Shown: positions 44,701 through 52,553, numbered from the stretch's first letter. The stretch is DNA of 64,000 nucleotides from Brevibacterium sp. S111 (GCF_004745075.1 NZ_RHFH01000009.1:62001-126000); one strand, 5' to 3'. A program made the numbers and translations. Notes: generated from the letters alone by a model not told the origin.

Positions 44701-44943
44701 AACGAATCCGCAGTGCAGAGCCAGGGCGCGGACACATTGGCGCAGATCGCCCGGGAACTCGTGGGAATCATGCAGCGTGATGTCAAGACCGACTGGACTG
44801 TGCGCGACGACGTTCGCGCCAAGCTGCGGACATCTGTGAAACTGCTGCTCATCCGGCACAAGTACCCGCCGGATCGGCGCAAAGAGGCGATCCAGCTGGT
44901 CATCGATCAGATGGAGGAGCTGGCTAAGGTGCAGGCGGCATGA
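41719..44943 (+). CDS. hsdR: Type I restriction-modification system, endonuclease/translocase subunit
   Basis: A 1074-residue HsdR. The N-terminal nuclease domain has the PD-(D/E)xK residues in RFDIVLYVNG and LVIMEIKRAG (about 140-156). The translocase part has Walker A HTQGSGKS (about 301-308), the DEAH box IVDEAHRSHYD (about 410-420), FTGTPIS, and LARVNRTYRGKTDGL in the second motor lobe. A C-terminal helical region for HsdM/S binding follows. It cleaves unmodified DNA after ATP-driven translocation. The ATG at 41719 overlaps the AlbA_2 gene by 4 bp, and its stop overlaps the next gene by 4 bp. All key motifs look intact. Confidence 0.96.
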   Translation: MIPESEWETFHIDRLVENGWEHVPGPEVIPGQTDGRTEWDGLVLKTRAAQALRTLNPGVPPRYLDEALGEILAAASADPIAENFRFHGYLTHGYRGISYIDADGTEQNPTIRLFSHRPEDNSYLAINQVTIRNREIERRFDIVLYVNGFPLVIMEIKRAGDANTGEREAYAQLQTYLREFPDAFSCCALTVVSDGVNAKYGTPFTPFNHYSPWNVDDDGAVVALGRDHTDTGASLGSEVLIDGVFNQERFGQIIRNFVAFDEGADGLAKRVAKPHQYFAVTKAVGTTVEAVRSDGRAGVVWHTQGSGKSMEMELYAHLVAIRPELKNPTIVVVTDRTELDSQLFETFDRSQLLAENPVKISSRRELREALTHKATGGIYFSTLQKFGRTDSERADGLDHPELSNRRNIIVIVDEAHRSHYDELDGFARHIRDALPRASFIAFTGTPISFADRNTQEVFGDVIDTYDLSRAVSDGATVPVVYEPRLIEMGLGQEVSEDDLNTSADEATAGLDDVERTRVEQSVAVINSVYGNHERLQLLAADIVEHWEQRSESMRPFIAAPGKAMIVCATREICARLYEEIIELRPDWHSDDVDAGKIKVVYSSNSSDSGLIAKHRRRQGQNKTIQKRIKDVDDELELVIVKDMMLTGFDAPQLHTLYLDRPLKNALLMQTLARVNRTYRGKTDGLMVAYAPIANNLRNALAEYTARDQETEPMGRKFDDAVRVVHEFLDALDTLCAGYDWRAKLDGQPGSHIKAALGLTNYLRDPAHANVTLAQQPRGLGDDGTENSSDTDAAEDSGLAENYRRLSGSLARAWALARGSDELKDRRADAQFYEEVRVWMAKFDAQERQASGRPVSEDVELMLAGLLEESTHAGEIVDIYEAAGLAKPSLQDLTPDLTHQAQKSPTPHLAIEALRDVLTDRATQLTKSNLVRQKAFAERIRELMNRYTNQQLTSAEVIAELVELAREVADEGNRGQQFDPPLDWKELAFYDAVAENESAVQSQGADTLAQIARELVGIMQRDVKTDWTVRDDVRAKLRTSVKLLLIRHKYPPDRRKEAIQLVIDQMEELAKVQAA

Positions 44944-45545
44944 TCGACCCGGGGCTTGTCGGAGTCATAAGTATTTTGGTGACAACAGTAATTGCTGTGA
45001 TCACGATGGTTCGGAGCGCAAGGGACAGTCGCGATCGTTCACGGCCGTATGTCACTGTCAAGTTTGTTGAAGCAATGGCTTCGAGTCGAATGTACTTTGT
45101 CGTGGAAAATTTCGGCCAGAGCGCGGCATATAACGTGACCATCGAATTCGACAGTTCCCTGAGTAGCGCTGAGCCGAATAGGAACAACTACGGTTCGTAC
45201 ATCCGACGGATGTATCAAGGACCGGGATTGACGTTCGGTCCAGGGGACTCTCGACGTTCCTTGTATAGGAACATGCTCGATGAGCATCGAAGGAAGGGCG
45301 AAGTGGTGGCGCCCGACCGATTGACCGGTACGATCCGCTATTTCGGTCCAGACCGACGAAAGCAGTATTGCGAATCCATCGTCCTTGACCTCACAGGACT
45401 TCGATACAGGGTTGACACGACACGAAGCGACCGTGACATCGAGCAAAGGCTGAAGAGGATCGGAGACCGGATTGGACAACTTCGCAGGCTCGAAAAGCGA
45501 GGGGTCGAAGCTCTCGAAGAACTAGCCTCGAGTTTTCATGATTAG
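44940..45545 (+). CDS. Membrane-anchored protein at the end of the RM operon, 3' end replaced by IS1380-type insertion
   Basis: A 201-residue protein with an N-terminal membrane segment (residues 4-23, GLVGVISILVTTVIAVITMV), a soluble beta-rich domain (YVTVKFVEAMASSRMYFVVEN, FGQSAAYNVTIEF) and a predicted C-terminal coiled coil (DIEQRLKRIGDRIGQLRRLEKR). Its start overlaps the hsdR stop by 4 bp. From codon 195 the sequence is the duplicated target CTAG and then the end of an IS element, so the last residues (LASSFHD) are not original. Reading across the element, the ancestral frame continues at 47216 for 27 codons. Function unknown; probably a truncated accessory RM gene. Confidence 0.8.
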   Translation: MIDPGLVGVISILVTTVIAVITMVRSARDSRDRSRPYVTVKFVEAMASSRMYFVVENFGQSAAYNVTIEFDSSLSSAEPNRNNYGSYIRRMYQGPGLTFGPGDSRRSLYRNMLDEHRRKGEVVAPDRLTGTIRYFGPDRRKQYCESIVLDLTGLRYRVDTTRSDRDIEQRLKRIGDRIGQLRRLEKRGVEALEELASSFHD

Positions 45546-47215
45546 GATCGACCGGATGGTGGACTGACAGAAGAAAAGTGCTCCTGACCAGGGATAATGG
45601 TGTTTGCGAAGACAACCAGAACCCGTTGGAAAAGGAGCACTCTCACAGTGAAGCCTACCCGCAGCTATCCTCGCTTGCACGTCGATACCGCGCTCAGCAA
45701 TGCTGTCGGGCAAGCCGGCGGTATGCTGCTGACTGAAACCGTGCACACCAGCGGGCTTGGCCACTACCTGAAGCAGGCTCTGGCAGCGTGGAAGAAACCC
45801 TTCGCCATCCACGACCCCGCCAAGATCCTCACCGACATCGCCATCACCCTCGCACTCGGCGGCGACGCCCTCTCCGATAGCTCCGTCCTCCGCGACGAAC
45901 CCGACCTCTACGGCCCAGTGGCATCGAACCCGACGATCACCCGCCTCATCCGCACCCTCGCCGCCGACGCCGATCGAGTACTGGCTGCTCTCAACACTGC
46001 TCGGGCGGCGGCGCGTGCCCGGGTGTGGGAACTCTCCGGGGCTCAGGCACCAAACCACGAGACAGATGCTTCGACTCCGCTGATCGTCGATATCGATGCC
46101 ACCTTGGTCACCGCTCACAGTGAGAAGGAAGACGCGAAACCCACCTATAAGAAGGGATTCGGGTTCCATCTCCTGCTGGCGTTCATCGACCACGGAAGAC
46201 CAGGCTGTGGCGAACCCGTTGCTGGGCTGCTGCGTCCCGGTAATGCGGGTTCGAATACCGCCGCCGACCACATCACACTGGTCAAAGAAGTTCTTGCTGG
46301 CCTGCCCGGCGGCAAACCTCGTCCGGGGAAATCGGTCCTCATCCGCACTGATACTGCTGGCGGCACCCACGCTTTCCTGAACTTCCTCACCAAGAGGCGT
46401 CTGTCGTATTCGATCGGATTCATGCTGCCGACGACGATGCCCGACCTCTACCGCCAGCTGACGAAACTGAAAGCGTGGGAGCCGGCCTACGACACCGACG
46501 GTTGTCCCCGTAAAGGGGCCGATGTTGCCGAACTCACCAGTGTCCTTGACCTCGATGATTGGCCGGACGGGATGCGAATCATCGTCCGCCGTGAACGTCC
46601 CCACCCGGGTGCCCAACTGCGATTTGACGATGTCGACGGATACCGACTGACCGCGTTCGCGACGAACACGACCGGTGGCCAGCTGGCTGATCTGGAAGTC
46701 CGTCACCGCTGCCGGGCCAGATGCGAGGACCGGATCCGGATCGCCAAAGACACCGGGCTGCAAAACTTCCCACTCAAGGGCTTCGACCAGAATCGGATCT
46801 GGTTGGCCATCGTCGCTCTCGCCGGTGATTTGCAAGCCTGGAGCGGACTGTTGGCCTTCGCCGATGAACAGATTCGCAGGTGGGAGCCGAAGAGACTGCG
46901 CATGCACATCTACACCGTGCCGGCCACGATCGCGAGGACCGCTCGCCGGGCCGTGGTGCATATGAAGAAAACTGCCCGGTTCGCTCAAGACATCGTCGCC
47001 GGCCTGAACCGACTGCGTACCTTGCCGGGACCCGAGCCGGGATAATCGTCCTGGTGTCAGTGTCCGTTCGAGTAGAGGAAACCACTGGGGGTTGGGTCCC
47101 CGCCGAACCGTGGCGAGACACGGTGGTCGCGTCATACCCGAATGGCACAACCGGAACCGAATGCGCTCCATAGCGCGAGAATCATGGGCGCGAGCCACAC
47201 CATGAAAAATCGAGG
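45526..47215 (+). mobile_element. IS1380-family insertion sequence, complete, with 4-bp target duplication
   Basis: A 1690-bp element bounded by 15-bp inverted repeats. The left end is CCTCGAGTTTTCATG and the right end CATGAAAAATCGAGG, with one mismatch. CTAG directly flanks both ends (45522-45525 and 47216-47219), giving a 4-bp target duplication as usual for IS1380. It carries one transposase gene. It inserted into the last gene of the type I RM operon, 24 bases before the present stop codon. Matching ends and an intact gene suggest a fairly recent event. Confidence 0.9.
45648..47045 (+). CDS. IS1380-family transposase
   Basis: A 465-residue DDE transposase of the IS1380 family. Acidic residues expected in the active site are in LIVDIDATLVTAHSEKE (first Asp), VLIRTDTAGGTHAFL (second Asp) and RCEDRIRIAKDTGLQNFP (Glu). 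GTG 45648 was chosen because AAGGAG lies about 10 bases upstream; a longer frame starts at 45597. The frame is intact over the whole length. It occupies nearly all of the element bounded by 45526 and 47215. Confidence 0.93.
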   Translation: MKPTRSYPRLHVDTALSNAVGQAGGMLLTETVHTSGLGHYLKQALAAWKKPFAIHDPAKILTDIAITLALGGDALSDSSVLRDEPDLYGPVASNPTITRLIRTLAADADRVLAALNTARAAARARVWELSGAQAPNHETDASTPLIVDIDATLVTAHSEKEDAKPTYKKGFGFHLLLAFIDHGRPGCGEPVAGLLRPGNAGSNTAADHITLVKEVLAGLPGGKPRPGKSVLIRTDTAGGTHAFLNFLTKRRLSYSIGFMLPTTMPDLYRQLTKLKAWEPAYDTDGCPRKGADVAELTSVLDLDDWPDGMRIIVRRERPHPGAQLRFDDVDGYRLTAFATNTTGGQLADLEVRHRCRARCEDRIRIAKDTGLQNFPLKGFDQNRIWLAIVALAGDLQAWSGLLAFADEQIRRWEPKRLRMHIYTVPATIARTARRAVVHMKKTARFAQDIVAGLNRLRTLPGPEPG

Positions 47216-47299
47216 CTAGTGGAGAGAACTCATGAAAGACCAGACCACAGATTCTTGATCGCCGAAGACGGTGAGAGAGCTGACAACCATACTCCTTAG
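47216..47299 (+). pseudogene. Displaced 3' end of the RM-operon membrane protein gene
   Basis: Joining codon 194 of the gene at 44940 to base 47216, after removing the IS and one CTAG copy, gives an uninterrupted continuation of 27 codons. It reads LVERTHERPDHRFLIAEDG and ends at the TAG at 47297-47299. This is the likely original C-terminus, now separated from its gene and untranslated. Confidence 0.75.
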
Positions 47300-47478
47300 C
47301 CGACGTAGGCAGAATACTGGCTAGGTCCAAGGAGACCGGGAACCTGAACTACGAGGGCGTTCTCCCAGTCGCAGGATCCGGCCCCGTCGAGTGGCGGGTA
47401 CACGACCGCGCTGTGTGACTGAAGCAGCGTCCCGGCGCGAAGTTGGTACCTCGAACCGGGACGCCTTGCAGGGTTATT
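47300..47478. other. Non-coding stretch between displaced gene end and erm-like gene
   Basis: No supported gene, repeat or clear regulatory site was seen here. The stretch follows the displaced 3' end of the RM gene and precedes the stop codon of the minus-strand erm-like gene. Confidence 0.4.
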
Positions 47479-48618
47479 TCACCTGCGCGGGAGATTCCAC
47501 CTCGGTTGAGGCTGCTGCGGCTTCTGATGCTGATTCATGAAACCGCGTTCGGCCTGCAGATGACCCTTGTCATGGCTCTTCGCCTTCGGATCGGCACCCG
47601 GGATGGACGCCTGCAGCTTCTCGGTCGCCTGTTCGGCGCCGATGATGGGCAGCTCCCCGGTGATCAACGGCTTCTCCGGGACCGCCTCGGTGATGGGGTT
47701 CTGATTGGGTTTTCTGTTCTTTCGCATGGTCTTTCCCTTCTTCGGATCCGTTCGGCGCTGTGCGGACTTCGCAGTCTTCTGCGAGGCCGTGGTCTCTGTG
47801 CGGCCGGAATCGGCGGTCAGCTCGGTGAACAGTCCGGTCCACTGGTCGGGGGTGAGGTCCTTGGGCAAGGTGTCTCCTCTGATGTCGTTGCGGTCCATGG
47901 TCGATTGCAGCGTGCGGTGATCGGTGATGCTCATCGTTGAGAGGATTCCTTTCATTCCTCGCCCGCGGCCGGTGAAGACCGACCGGACGAACTGTTGATA
48001 ATCGGATCGAACACCGGCTGGGATCGATCCGGTGGGACAGCGATCGATGGTGAAGATGCCGCCATCGACGCTGGGTTTCGGGGTGAATGCATCCGCGGGG
48101 ACGCGTGATACGAGGCGGAAGTCGAACCATGGTGCCCATTGGGCGGTCATCATGGTCGATCCGCCGACTCCGGCACGTTTGCGGGCCACCTCCCATTGGG
48201 TGAGCAGGATGGCCTGCTGCCACTGACTCGAGCGCAGCAGTCTGCGGAGAATGGGGGTGGTGAGGTGGAACGGCAGATTGCCGACGATGACCGGCCGGTC
48301 GAGCCGGGTGGTCAGGATGTCGGCGTGCCGGACCTCGGCCCGCGGGAATGAGTCTTCAAGGTGATCAAGCCTCGTTTCGTCGAGTTCGACGAGTGTGAGC
48401 TCTCGGCCGAGCCGGTAGAGCTTGGTCGTGACTGCTCCGTCGCCGGGGCCGATCTCCATGATCGGTCCGGAGGTGGAGCGAGCCAGGCTCGCAATCGTGT
48501 CGATAGTGGTGCGTGAGCGGAGGAAGTTCTGGCCGAGTTCGTGTCGCCCGCCGTGCTTCGACCGTGAATGTCTCGACTTCGAATGTGTCGAGTGTGTACG
48601 TGTCGTGTGGGGTCGCAA
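47479..48618 (-). CDS. erm: Erm-family 23S rRNA (adenine-N6)-methyltransferase with basic C-terminal extension
   Basis: A 379-residue protein whose first 270 residues match Erm(X)-type methylases, which methylate A2058 of 23S rRNA and give macrolide-lincosamide-streptogramin B resistance. Motifs are GRHELGQNFL (24-33), SAM site EIGPGDGAVT (55-64), catalytic NLPFHLTT (114-121), and QWEVARKRAGVGGSTMMTAQW. The last 100 residues are a Lys/Arg/Pro/Gln-rich tail not found in typical Erm proteins of about 260-285 residues. The start is uncertain: TTG 48618 has GGAG 9 bases upstream. Resistance activity is inferred, not shown. It could also be a housekeeping KsgA-like relative, but the Erm(X)-type motifs argue against that. 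Confidence 0.85.
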   Translation of the reverse strand: MRPHTTRTHSTHSKSRHSRSKHGGRHELGQNFLRSRTTIDTIASLARSTSGPIMEIGPGDGAVTTKLYRLGRELTLVELDETRLDHLEDSFPRAEVRHADILTTRLDRPVIVGNLPFHLTTPILRRLLRSSQWQQAILLTQWEVARKRAGVGGSTMMTAQWAPWFDFRLVSRVPADAFTPKPSVDGGIFTIDRCPTGSIPAGVRSDYQQFVRSVFTGRGRGMKGILSTMSITDHRTLQSTMDRNDIRGDTLPKDLTPDQWTGLFTELTADSGRTETTASQKTAKSAQRRTDPKKGKTMRKNRKPNQNPITEAVPEKPLITGELPIIGAEQATEKLQASIPGADPKAKSHDKGHLQAERGFMNQHQKPQQPQPRWNLPRR

Positions 48619-48975
48619 TGGGATGTGCTCCAGAAAGAAGGTGGAGGCACCCGAGGCAGCGCAATGGTGGTGAGTCAGATCGGTCCGCGATGACCTGGTC
48701 GATCATTGACGATCAAAACGGTCAGTGGGGACGGAAAAGGATCAGCCGATTGCCGCAGCACCCGGATGCCGATGACGATCCGGGAGGACAACGCGCTTGC
48801 AGGAGGAGATCGAGGCGGCCGTCGTCGGTCAGCCGATCACAGAATCTTCGTCGAGCGCGCTGACAGCGCGGCGGTGACGAATGTAGAAGCAAGGCGCAGT
48901 CATTGCGCTGCTGTTCAATGTTCCCATGCCGAATAAGATAGCACGGGTCCTCTCGCGCCCACCAGGGTGTGGACG
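48619..48975. other. Upstream region of the erm-like gene
   Basis: A 357-bp gap between the erm-like gene and the terminator of the phosphate transporter gene. It must hold the erm promoter. A short reading frame starts on the minus strand at 48706 and overlaps the erm start in another frame, as a leader peptide might. It lacks a recognisable regulatory hairpin and is not called as a gene. Confidence 0.35.
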
Positions 48976-49015
48976 AAAAAATTACCCCGCCGAATTCTCA
49001 GTGAAGTCGGCGGGG
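48976..49015 (-). terminator. Rho-independent terminator of the PiT gene
   Basis: On the minus strand the 9-bp stem CCCCGCCGA/TCGGCGGGG (48985-48993 with 49007-49015) is followed by TAATTTTTT. It starts 18 bases after the stop of the phosphate transporter gene. This is the clearest intrinsic terminator in the window. Confidence 0.85.
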
Positions 49016-49032
49016 CGTGTTCAGAACGGGTA

Positions 49033-50544
49033 TCAGCCCATGAGGGTGCGCAGGACGAGCACTCCGATCGAACCGATGGCGGCCGCTGCCGGCAGGGTGA
49101 TGACCCAGGCCAGGGCGATCGGCTTCATGAGCTTCCAGTTCGCCGACCGGTTGACCAGGCCGACACCGATGATCGCGCCGATGAGGATGTGCGTCGAGGA
49201 CACGGGCAGTCCACTCACCGAGGCGGCCATGACGATTCCGGCGGCCGCGAGCTCCGCGGCGAATCCGGAGGCAGGGTGGATCTCGGTGAGGTTCGTTCCG
49301 ACGGTCGCGATGACCTTCCGACCGATGAACCAAAGACCGACGATGAGGGCGATTCCGCAGGTGAGCATGGCCGCGAACGGAACGGTCGCCTCGGCGTTGA
49401 TGCTGTCGGTGCGGAGCACATCGAGGACGGCGGCGAAAGGGCCGACGGCGTTCGCGATGTCGTTCGAACCGTGGCTGAAGGCGAACGCGGAGGCGGTGAA
49501 CACCTGCATCCAGGAGAACAGGATATAGGTCGCGCGGGGCACGGTCTGCTTGCGCAGGGTCTTGGCGAAGACGAACACGGCCAGCCACACGGCCACGCCG
49601 ATCATGGCCATGACGAGGACTCCGCCGACGGTGGACACGCTCATGTCGAGATTCGTCAGACCCTTGAACAGCAGCATCGCGGTGATGATGACCGCACCGG
49701 CGGCAGCGATGAGCGGAACCCAGCGCTGCAGAGCCGAGTGAGTGCCGATCGCACCCGTACCGGCTCCTGTGACGTCCGACCCGGTGGTCTCCAAGTCGAT
49801 CTGGGCGTCGACGGAGCCTTCGGCCGGAGCGACGGCGGAGAGCATATGTGGCTTGAGGGTGTGTGACAGCGCATTGCCGAGCACGTACTTCTTGATCAGC
49901 CCGTAGATGAAGAACGCAGCGAGTCCGCCGAGCGCGGGCGACAGCACCCAGGAGATCGCGATCTGGCCGACCTCGGACCATTGCACCATGGAGAGCCCGC
50001 CGGTGCCGGTGACGAAGCCGATCGTCAGCGAAGCTCCGATGATGCCGCCGATGATCGCATGCGTCGTCGACACCGGCCAGCCCATCCGGGTTGCCACGAG
50101 CAGCCACAGTGCGGCACCGAGGAGGGCGGCCATCATGATGAACGCGAAATCCATCGGGTTGATCGCGACTCCGCTGAGGTCGACGATTCCGCTCTTGACC
50201 GTGTCGGTGACGTCGCCGCCGGCCAGCAGGGCACCGCTGACTTCGAAGACCGCAGCGATGAGCAGTGCCTGCTTCATCGTCAGTGTGCCGGCTCCGACGG
50301 AGGTCCCGAAGGCGTTGGCGACATCGTTGCCGCCGATGTTGAACGCCATGAAGGCGCCGAAGATGACAGTGGTGACGAGCACCATGCGCGGTGCGTCGCG
50401 ACCGACGAAGTCGAAGGACCACAGGGTGAAGGCGATGAGGGTGATCGCGAGCAGGCCGCCGAAGGCCAGATGCCAGAGGCGATCATTGCTGCGGCCGAGG
50501 GCAGGCGGCGGAGTGCGGCGCTCCGGGGCCAGAACCTGGGTCAT
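49033..50544 (-). CDS. pit: Low-affinity inorganic phosphate transporter, PiT family
   Basis: A 503-residue membrane permease of the PiT family (metal-phosphate/H+ symport) with about eleven hydrophobic segments. The two PiT signature repeats are present: [23 protein letters not shown] in the first half and [19 protein letters not shown] in the second. [19 protein letters not shown] and [19 protein letters not shown] are their paired follow-ups. A hydrophilic loop of about 60 residues separates the halves. AGGAG precedes ATG 50544. Two 11-bp GTTCACC units 80-101 bp upstream suggest control by the PhoP regulator. A strong terminator follows. Confidence 0.94.
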   Translation of the reverse strand: MTQVLAPERRTPPPALGRSNDRLWHLAFGGLLAITLIAFTLWSFDFVGRDAPRMVLVTTVIFGAFMAFNIGGNDVANAFGTSVGAGTLTMKQALLIAAVFEVSGALLAGGDVTDTVKSGIVDLSGVAINPMDFAFIMMAALLGAALWLLVATRMGWPVSTTHAIIGGIIGASLTIGFVTGTGGLSMVQWSEVGQIAISWVLSPALGGLAAFFIYGLIKKYVLGNALSHTLKPHMLSAVAPAEGSVDAQIDLETTGSDVTGAGTGAIGTHSALQRWVPLIAAAGAVIITAMLLFKGLTNLDMSVSTVGGVLVMAMIGVAVWLAVFVFAKTLRKQTVPRATYILFSWMQVFTASAFAFSHGSNDIANAVGPFAAVLDVLRTDSINAEATVPFAAMLTCGIALIVGLWFIGRKVIATVGTNLTEIHPASGFAAELAAAGIVMAASVSGLPVSSTHILIGAIIGVGLVNRSANWKLMKPIALAWVITLPAAAAIGSIGVLVLRTLMG

Positions 50545-50623
50545 TCGAATCTCCTAGCGAAGGTCTGGATGCAGGCTGTGTCTGCTCCCATGATTCGCAG
50601 GCCGAATGACCGCCAGGTTACGG

Positions 50624-50645
50624 GAAAGGTGAACGGAAGGTGAAC
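50624..50645 (-). promoter_or_regulatory. Two-unit PHO box upstream of pit
   Basis: On the minus strand GTTCACCTTCC (50645-50635) is followed directly by GTTCACCTTTC (50634-50624), two 11-bp direct repeats. This matches the PHO box form known for PhoP in Streptomyces (direct repeat units with GTTCACC). It lies about 80 bp upstream of the pit start and suggests phosphate-responsive control. Confidence 0.7.
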
Positions 50646-50649
50646 ACCG

Positions 50650-50923
50650 AATCGGACGCGCGCGAAATGAACATGCACATTCGGTGCAATTCGCCTGAGG
50701 TTCACGCGAAATTCCAGGTCAGATGCTATGCGAGCGGGTTCGCGCGGGAGGTGGTGAGGTCGGTTGGGGCAGGAGGAAAGACCGGCTGTGACAACGGCCA
50801 CGAAACCCCGAGACGGGGCCGCGGCAGCGGAAGCGGGCCCACAGACGTGACCGGGCCCGGACATGCGCGGGCCCGATCGCAGAAGTCAGAAGAGAGGGGA
50901 GAGGCTCGCCGAGGCGGCCGGAC
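50650..50923. other. Intergenic region between pit promoter and DUF308 gene
   Basis: Gene-free stretch. It contains several GGGCCC palindromes around 50858-50878 (CGGGCCCG repeated) just after the stop of the DUF308 gene on the minus strand, possibly its terminator, and one GCCGAGGCGG word near 50909. Reading frames here have shadow-type composition and are not called. Confidence 0.4.
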
Positions 50924-51520
50924 TCAGTCGATGATCTCGCCGCGGATGACGTCCCCGCCGCCGTCGTCGGGACGGTTGCGGTGCGGATCGGCCTGCATCT
51001 GCCGGGCAGTGCTGCGCAGGCGCCGACCGAGAGCGATGAGGGCGATGCCGACGAGGATGATGAACGCGGCGAGAGTGAAGATCAGCGCGGTCACCCCGGC
51101 GCTCGGGGCGAAGAGGAAGAACGCGCCGAGGATGATGCCGAGGATGCCGATGGTCGTGAGCACCCACCAGGACCCGACACCGATGCGTCGGATGAAGAAG
51201 GACACGGTGAGAGCGAGGATGCTGAAGAAGACGATCGCGAAGCCGGTGAGCACCGTGACCATCGAGGCGAACAGCATCGGGGTGAGGAAGATGAGCACGC
51301 CGAGGAGGATGAGCAGAACCGCACGCGTGACCAGGCTGCCGGTGCGTCCTCCTCGCGGGGCGAACACGAGGGAGGAGACGGCGATGACGGCGAGCCAGCA
51401 GGCGAAGATCCGCACGACCACCTCGGCGGAGGCACCGGGCCAAGCCATCATCAGCACACCCATCACGAGGGCGATGACGCCGTTGACGATGACTGTTCTT
51501 CCTGTGCGCTTGAGGTCCAT
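50924..51520 (-). CDS. DUF308 (HdeD-like) membrane protein
   Basis: A 198-residue protein with six hydrophobic segments in pairs, the layout of HdeD/DUF308 proteins (VIVNGVIALVMGVLMMAWPG, AVLLILLGVLIFLTP, SFFIRRIGVGSWWVLTTIGI). The E. coli relative HdeD is linked to acid resistance, but the function of actinobacterial relatives is not known. A hydrophilic C-terminal tail (about 165-198) is rich in Arg and Asp. It is transcribed in the same direction as the SPFH gene and lies 52 bp after it, so the two may share a transcript. Confidence 0.82.
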   Translation of the reverse strand: MDLKRTGRTVIVNGVIALVMGVLMMAWPGASAEVVVRIFACWLAVIAVSSLVFAPRGGRTGSLVTRAVLLILLGVLIFLTPMLFASMVTVLTGFAIVFFSILALTVSFFIRRIGVGSWWVLTTIGILGIILGAFFLFAPSAGVTALIFTLAAFIILVGIALIALGRRLRSTARQMQADPHRNRPDDGGGDVIRGEIID

Positions 51521-51572
51521 GGCCTCAGCCTAATCCTCGGATTTGGACGGATGCTGAAGAGGACGGTCTCGA

Positions 51573-52553
51573 TCAGGCGTGCCCGAGATGCTTCTCCGCC
51601 TCCGCGGTGTCCGAGGTCGTGCGCTCCTGCTCGGGCATGAGGCCGGTGAGTTTGAGCGATTCGGACATCGCTTGGACGATGGCGTCGAGGTCGGTGGTCG
51701 GTGCGGTGTTCGCCGCGGCCGCGTCCGGGGCGGACGTCGCCTCCGCCTCGGCGGAGTTGGGATCGGGCTTCGCCCCCTCCTCGGTGGTCGGAGGCGAGGT
51801 CGGAGTGTTGCCTTCGAGGAACCGGAGCAGTTCGACGGGGAAGGGCAGGACGAGGGTCGAATTCCGTTCGGCGGCGACTTCGACGATGGTCTGCAGCAGG
51901 CGCAGCTGGAGGGCGGATGGGGTGTGGGCCATCGCCTCGGAGGCCTGGGCGAGCTTGTTCGACGCCTGCAGCTCACCATCGGCGATGATGACGCGCGAGC
52001 GGCGTTCGCGTTCGGCTTCGGCCTGGCGCGACATCGACCGCTTCATCGTCTCCGGCAGGGCCACGTCCTTGATCTCGACGCGGTCGATGTGGATGCCCCA
52101 GTCGACGGCGGGATTGTCGATCATGATCGCCAGGCCCTGGTTGAGGCGTTCGCGGTTGGTGAGCAGATCGTCGAGTTCGCTCTGGCCGATGATCGACCGC
52201 AGCGAGGTCTGCGCGACCTGCCCGACGGCGAGCTGATAGTCCTCGACATCGACGACGGCCTTGCGCGGATCGACAACCTTGAAATAGATGACGGCGTCGA
52301 CGCGGACGGTGACGTTGTCGCGGGTGATGCCCTCCTGAGCGGGAATCGGCATCGTGACGATCTGGAGATTGACCTTCTGCAGGTTGTCGACGAACGGGAT
52401 GATCGCCGTCAGCCCGGGAGGTTTGGGCTCGGCATTCACTCTGCCGAGGCGGAAGACCACCCCGCGCTCATACTGTTTGACGATCCTCAGGCTGTTTCCC
52501 AGCGTGATGGCTCCGAGTGCGACAAGTGCGGCAAGGATTCCGAGCGCCAACAT
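51573..52553 (-). CDS. SPFH/Band-7 domain protein (slipin/stomatin type)
   Basis: A 326-residue membrane-associated protein. An N-terminal membrane segment (residues 1-20) is followed by the Band-7/SPFH domain (IVKQYERGVVFRLGRVNAEPK, PPGLTAIIPFVDNLQKVNLQ, PAQEGITRDNVTVRVDAVIYFKV) and a helical region (MKRSMSRQAEAERERRSRVIIADGE). The C-terminal 60 residues are Thr/Glu/Ala/Pro-rich and likely disordered. Slipins organise membrane microdomains and are often paired with NfeD-like proteases; none is seen here, only a DUF308 protein downstream. AAAGGAGG precedes the ATG. A TGCTAAAAT element about 30-40 bases upstream fits an extended -10. Confidence 0.9.
   Translation of the reverse strand: MLALGILAALVALGAITLGNSLRIVKQYERGVVFRLGRVNAEPKPPGLTAIIPFVDNLQKVNLQIVTMPIPAQEGITRDNVTVRVDAVIYFKVVDPRKAVVDVEDYQLAVGQVAQTSLRSIIGQSELDDLLTNRERLNQGLAIMIDNPAVDWGIHIDRVEIKDVALPETMKRSMSRQAEAERERRSRVIIADGELQASNKLAQASEAMAHTPSALQLRLLQTIVEVAAERNSTLVLPFPVELLRFLEGNTPTSPPTTEEGAKPDPNSAEAEATSAPDAAAANTAPTTDLDAIVQAMSESLKLTGLMPEQERTTSDTAEAEKHLGHA

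Noticed and set aside
45585-47047. GGGATAAT near both ends of the IS1380 transposase gene, considered as element ends
   Set aside because: The copies are in direct orientation and inside the true inverted repeats at 45526 and 47215, which carry a target duplication.
48365-48706. 113-codon frame overlapping the erm-like start, considered as a regulatory leader peptide
   Set aside because: It is too long, runs out of frame through the erm gene, and no alternating hairpins were found.
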